A DNA stretch of 8,594 nucleotides. Source: Alphaproteobacteria bacterium UBA5343 (GTDB lineage: Bacteria > Pseudomonadota > Alphaproteobacteria > RF32 > UBA5343). The stretch spans positions 1 to 8,594 of the forward strand of contig DHQH01000065.1 of the NCBI GenBank assembly GCA_002410125.1. The letters are read 5' to 3'. This document shows, piece by piece, positions 6,160 to 8,594 of this stretch; the first letter of the stretch is position 1, and each line of letters opens with the position of its first letter. The notes under the pieces were generated by a model. It was given only the letters and a program-made list of their open reading frames with translations, searched no databases and was not told the origin of the DNA. Made by a program: the position numbers and the translations under genes.

Positions 6160-7319
6160 AGGATGTCTTCGCTGGCTCCGCTGCGGCCGATTTGGATATT
6201 TTGGTGAACTAGCACACATAAGATGAAGCCAAAGCTAACCATAATAGACATTAAAACAGTACCGCCATATGAGATTAATGGGAGTGGTACTCCAACGACA
6301 GGGATTAGTCCCATTACCATAGCTATATTGATAAATACATATAAGAAGAAGTTGGTGGTAAGACCAATAGCTAAGATACGACCAAAATAATTGTTAGATT
6401 TGAATGCAAAAATATAACCATAGCCAATTACTAATAGATATAAGATAATTAAGGTAATGCAACCAATTAACCCGAACTCTTCAGCTAACATTGTGAAGAT
6501 GAAGTCGGTTTGTTTTTCTGGTAAGAAGTTTAAGTGACTTTGGGAGCCATTCATAAAACCTTTGCCAAATATTCCACCACTACCAAGAGTTATTTTTGAT
6601 TGGAGGATGTGATAGCCTGCTCCTAATGGGTCTCTTTCTGGATCTAAGAAAGTTAGTACCCGGTTTTTTTGGTAGTTATGCATATTTGACCAAATGACAG
6701 GTATTGATAATAGACCTAGTCCACCTATGATATAAAATTTCCAATATTGAACACCTACTAAAAAGAAAATACAAGTAGCAGTCATAGCAATCATAAGTGA
6801 GGTGCCTAAATCTGGTTGTTTTAAGATTAGAGCAACTGGGACTAAGGTTAGCATTATTGGCATTATGATATGAGTATTGCTTTCAATGTCTTGGAGGGAT
6901 GAACCATGGAAATATCTAGCAAGGGCTAAAACAAGGGTTATTTTCATTAGTTCGGATGGTTGGATTTGGAAGAATCCTAGATTAATCCATCTTTGAGCTC
7001 CCATACCGATTGAACCTTTAATCTCAACTCCTATTAGGAGTATTAGGGATATAGCATAGAGGAAATAGGCATATTTTATCCAAATCCTAATGTCGATCAT
7101 AGCGATGGTTATCATCATACCAAAGCCAATAAAGAATCGGATTATTTGCCTGGCTGACCATGGGTGCCAAGAACCATTGCCAGCGGAATATAACATTAGA
7201 AAACCGATGCAAGCTAAAATAGTGATAATGAAGATGTAAGATAAACTAAAATTCATTAGTTTTTCTCTGATAGTCATTTTTGAGCTTTTAAATCCTAAAT
7301 CTGAATATCTGTTAAACAT
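6156..7319 (-). CDS. rodA: Peptidoglycan glycosyltransferase RodA (SEDS family)
   Basis: Polytopic inner-membrane SEDS protein that polymerises lipid II into glycan strands for cell elongation, working with PBP2. It has 387 residues against about 370 in E. coli, with roughly ten hydrophobic segments. Signature blocks are GAQRWINLGFFQIQPSELMK (107-126), QPDLGTSLMI (168-177), LDPERDPLGAGYH (225-237), NFLPEKQTDFIFTMLAEEFG (264-283), which contains the conserved Asp272 at the position of the essential Asp in E. coli RodA, and GLIPVVGVPLPLISYGG (337-353). These favour RodA over FtsW, as does the mrdA neighbour. The ATG overlaps the mrdA stop by 8 bp, and AAGGA lies 11 bases upstream (7331-7335). 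A later ATG at residue 15 is an alternative start. The last about ten residues (GRSGASEDIL) are encoded by unusually GC-rich DNA and extend past the usual end of the family. Confidence 0.96.
   Translation of the reverse strand: MFNRYSDLGFKSSKMTIREKLMNFSLSYIFIITILACIGFLMLYSAGNGSWHPWSARQIIRFFIGFGMMITIAMIDIRIWIKYAYFLYAISLILLIGVEIKGSIGMGAQRWINLGFFQIQPSELMKITLVLALARYFHGSSLQDIESNTHIIMPIMLTLVPVALILKQPDLGTSLMIAMTATCIFFLVGVQYWKFYIIGGLGLLSIPVIWSNMHNYQKNRVLTFLDPERDPLGAGYHILQSKITLGSGGIFGKGFMNGSQSHLNFLPEKQTDFIFTMLAEEFGLIGCITLIILYLLVIGYGYIFAFKSNNYFGRILAIGLTTNFFLYVFINIAMVMGLIPVVGVPLPLISYGGTVLMSIMVSFGFILCVLVHQNIQIGRSGASEDIL
6166..6188. other. Local GC-rich spike encoding the rodA C-terminal tail
   Basis: Between 6170 and 6188, 16 of 19 bases are G or C, against about one third in the surrounding DNA. 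The stretch includes the perfect palindrome CCGC-T-GCGG (6178-6186). As rodA codons it reads GGC CGC AGC GGA GCC AGC GAA, a run of G/C-ending codons unlike the rest of the gene. It may be a small insertion that supplied a new end to rodA. Confidence 0.5.
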
Positions 7320-8594
7320 CTTTGGTTGCTTCCTTATCTAATGCTTGTAACTCTAGAGTTTTTCTTAGTAGCTTGCTACCTATTGGGGCTGCTGCTCTTG
7401 AACCACTTCCGCCATGTTCTACTATTACGGTTACAGAATATTTAGGTTTATCATGTGGGGCATAACCAACAAAAAGAGCATGATTTCTTTGTAACCAGTT
7501 TAATTCCTCTTGCTCTAAAACACCAGTTTTTCTTTCTTTCATAGAAATTCTTCGAACTTGGGTGGTTCCAGTTTTACCACTCATTTTTTGATTTTTAAAC
7601 CTAAATCTTGAGCCAAAGGCTGTACCGCCTTGTTCATTTATAACTTTATACATGCCTCGTTTTACAACATCTAAATGTTTTTCTGAAATGTTGATTTTTT
7701 CAGGTATTTCTTCATCATTTTTAGTTTTATCTTCAGGATTATCCTTAACGAATTTGGCTGTGATTTTATTACCACCATTTGCAAGTCTTGAAGTCATTAT
7801 GGCCAGTTGAATTGGGGTTGTTAAAACATAACCTTGTCCAATTCCGGCGATTAAAGTTTCACCTTTTTGCCATGCTTCGCCATATCGACCTATCTTCCAG
7901 TTTCTATCAGGGATTAGCCCTTGTTTTTCACCTTCAATTTCAATTCCTAATTTTTCTCCTAATCCGAATCTTCTTGCCATATCTGCTATTTTATCAATTC
8001 CAGTTTTGGCAGCAATTTCGTAGAAAAATATATCGCAAGAATGTTGCAAAGCCTCTTCTAAATTTAATGATCCATGTCCTTCATCTTTCCAACAGTGGAA
8101 TCGGTGATTACCTAGATCCATATGTCCGTTACAGTAGAATTTAGTATTGGGGGTTATTACTCCTGCCTCTAAAGCTGCTAGGGCTACTATCATTTTAAAT
8201 GTTGATCCTGGGGAATATTGTCCACTTATAGCTTTATTGATTAATGGTTTTTTCTTGTTATTTACAAGCTCTTGCCATTTTTTTGTTGAGATACCTTGAT
8301 TAAAATCATTGGGATCAAATGCTGGAGCTGATGCGATAGTTAAGATTTCACCAGAATGAATATCCATTACGATTGCGGCTGCGCTTTCTTCTCCCATTAG
8401 TTCATAAGCATATCTTTGTAATCTTAAATCAATAGTAGTGTGAAGATCTTTACCAGCTTTGCCTTCATCTCGTTCAATTTCTTTAATAACTCTACCTGTG
8501 GCATTTACTTCTACTTTTTGGTTGCCTGATTTACCCCTTAACTCTTTATCATAGGATTTTTCAATGCCGGATTTCCCAATTCTAAAGTTTGGGA
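7312..8594 (-). CDS. mrdA: Penicillin-binding protein 2, transpeptidase (partial, N-terminus off right edge)
   Basis: Class B penicillin-binding protein of the elongasome; it cross-links the strands made by RodA at the periplasmic face. The 426 C-terminal residues are visible and the frame is open to the right edge, so the ATG at 8397 is internal. Upstream of it the same frame encodes FRIGKSGIEKSYDKEL and KDLHTTIDLRLQRYAYELM, the end of the pedestal domain. The transpeptidase domain has all three motifs: S-T-F-K with the nucleophile Ser (about 8203-8205), S-C-D (8032-8040; E. coli PBP2 has S-A-D) and S-G-K-T-G-T (about 7564-7581). Other family blocks are SAPAFDPNDFN, YSPGSTFK, CWKDEGHGSLNLEEALQHSCD and GIGQGYVLTTPIQLA. 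The extra Cys pair around the active site (FYC, HCWK) is common in alphaproteobacterial PBP2 as far as I recall. The gene overlaps rodA by 8 bp. Upstream mreBCD is expected off the edge but not seen. Confidence 0.97.
   Translation of the reverse strand, partial: PNFRIGKSGIEKSYDKELRGKSGNQKVEVNATGRVIKEIERDEGKAGKDLHTTIDLRLQRYAYELMGEESAAAIVMDIHSGEILTIASAPAFDPNDFNQGISTKKWQELVNNKKKPLINKAISGQYSPGSTFKMIVALAALEAGVITPNTKFYCNGHMDLGNHRFHCWKDEGHGSLNLEEALQHSCDIFFYEIAAKTGIDKIADMARRFGLGEKLGIEIEGEKQGLIPDRNWKIGRYGEAWQKGETLIAGIGQGYVLTTPIQLAIMTSRLANGGNKITAKFVKDNPEDKTKNDEEIPEKINISEKHLDVVKRGMYKVINEQGGTAFGSRFRFKNQKMSGKTGTTQVRRISMKERKTGVLEQEELNWLQRNHALFVGYAPHDKPKYSVTVIVEHGGSGSRAAAPIGSKLLRKTLELQALDKEATKDV

Noticed and set aside
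7779..8144. Open frame on the plus strand, 121 residues
   Set aside because: It is antisense to the transpeptidase domain of mrdA, where all three catalytic motifs are intact. The translation is aromatic-rich nonsense.
8395..8397. ATG as a possible start of mrdA
   Set aside because: The frame continues upstream to the window edge and encodes recognisable PBP2 pedestal sequence, so this Met is internal and the gene is cut by the window.

Overview
This window is AT-rich (roughly one third G+C by eye) and densely coded. Every confidently identified product has its best recalled relatives in Proteobacteria. The set is a YejA/YejB-type peptide importer, AccA, an RmuC with a short N-terminal region, and the elongasome pair PBP2 (MrdA) and RodA. 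PBP2 carries an S-C-D second motif. The low G+C, Lys/Ile/Asn-rich proteins and overlapping genes suggest an AT-rich, possibly host-associated alphaproteobacterium. The lineage is inferred from remembered family features, not from a search.

Layout. Left block (1-3742, minus strand): a tightly overlapped cluster is read right to left. It starts with an uncharacterised two-helix membrane protein with a long acidic tail (GTG start at 3742). It then overlaps yejA by 11 bp, and yejA overlaps yejB by 4 bp; yejB runs off the left edge. Gap 3743-3881 is a divergent promoter region. Middle block (3882-6159, plus strand): accA is followed by a 211-bp spacer holding an imperfect palindrome, a perfect 7-bp inverted repeat and a convincing intrinsic terminator. 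After that comes rmuC. Right block (6156-8594, minus strand): mrdA enters truncated from the right edge and overlaps rodA by 8 bp. rodA and rmuC converge and share the palindromic stop TTAA.

Functional picture. The window holds housekeeping envelope functions: peptidoglycan elongation (MrdA transpeptidase with RodA glycosyltransferase), fatty-acid precursor supply (AccA) and import of peptides, or possibly muropeptides (YejAB), plus a nuclease-fold protein tied to DNA recombination (RmuC).

No prophage, insertion sequence, CRISPR array, RNA gene or defence system is visible. The items most worth a second look are the uncharacterised membrane protein translationally coupled to yejAB, the GC-rich added tail of rodA, and the structured spacer after accA, whose edge resembles that rodA tail.
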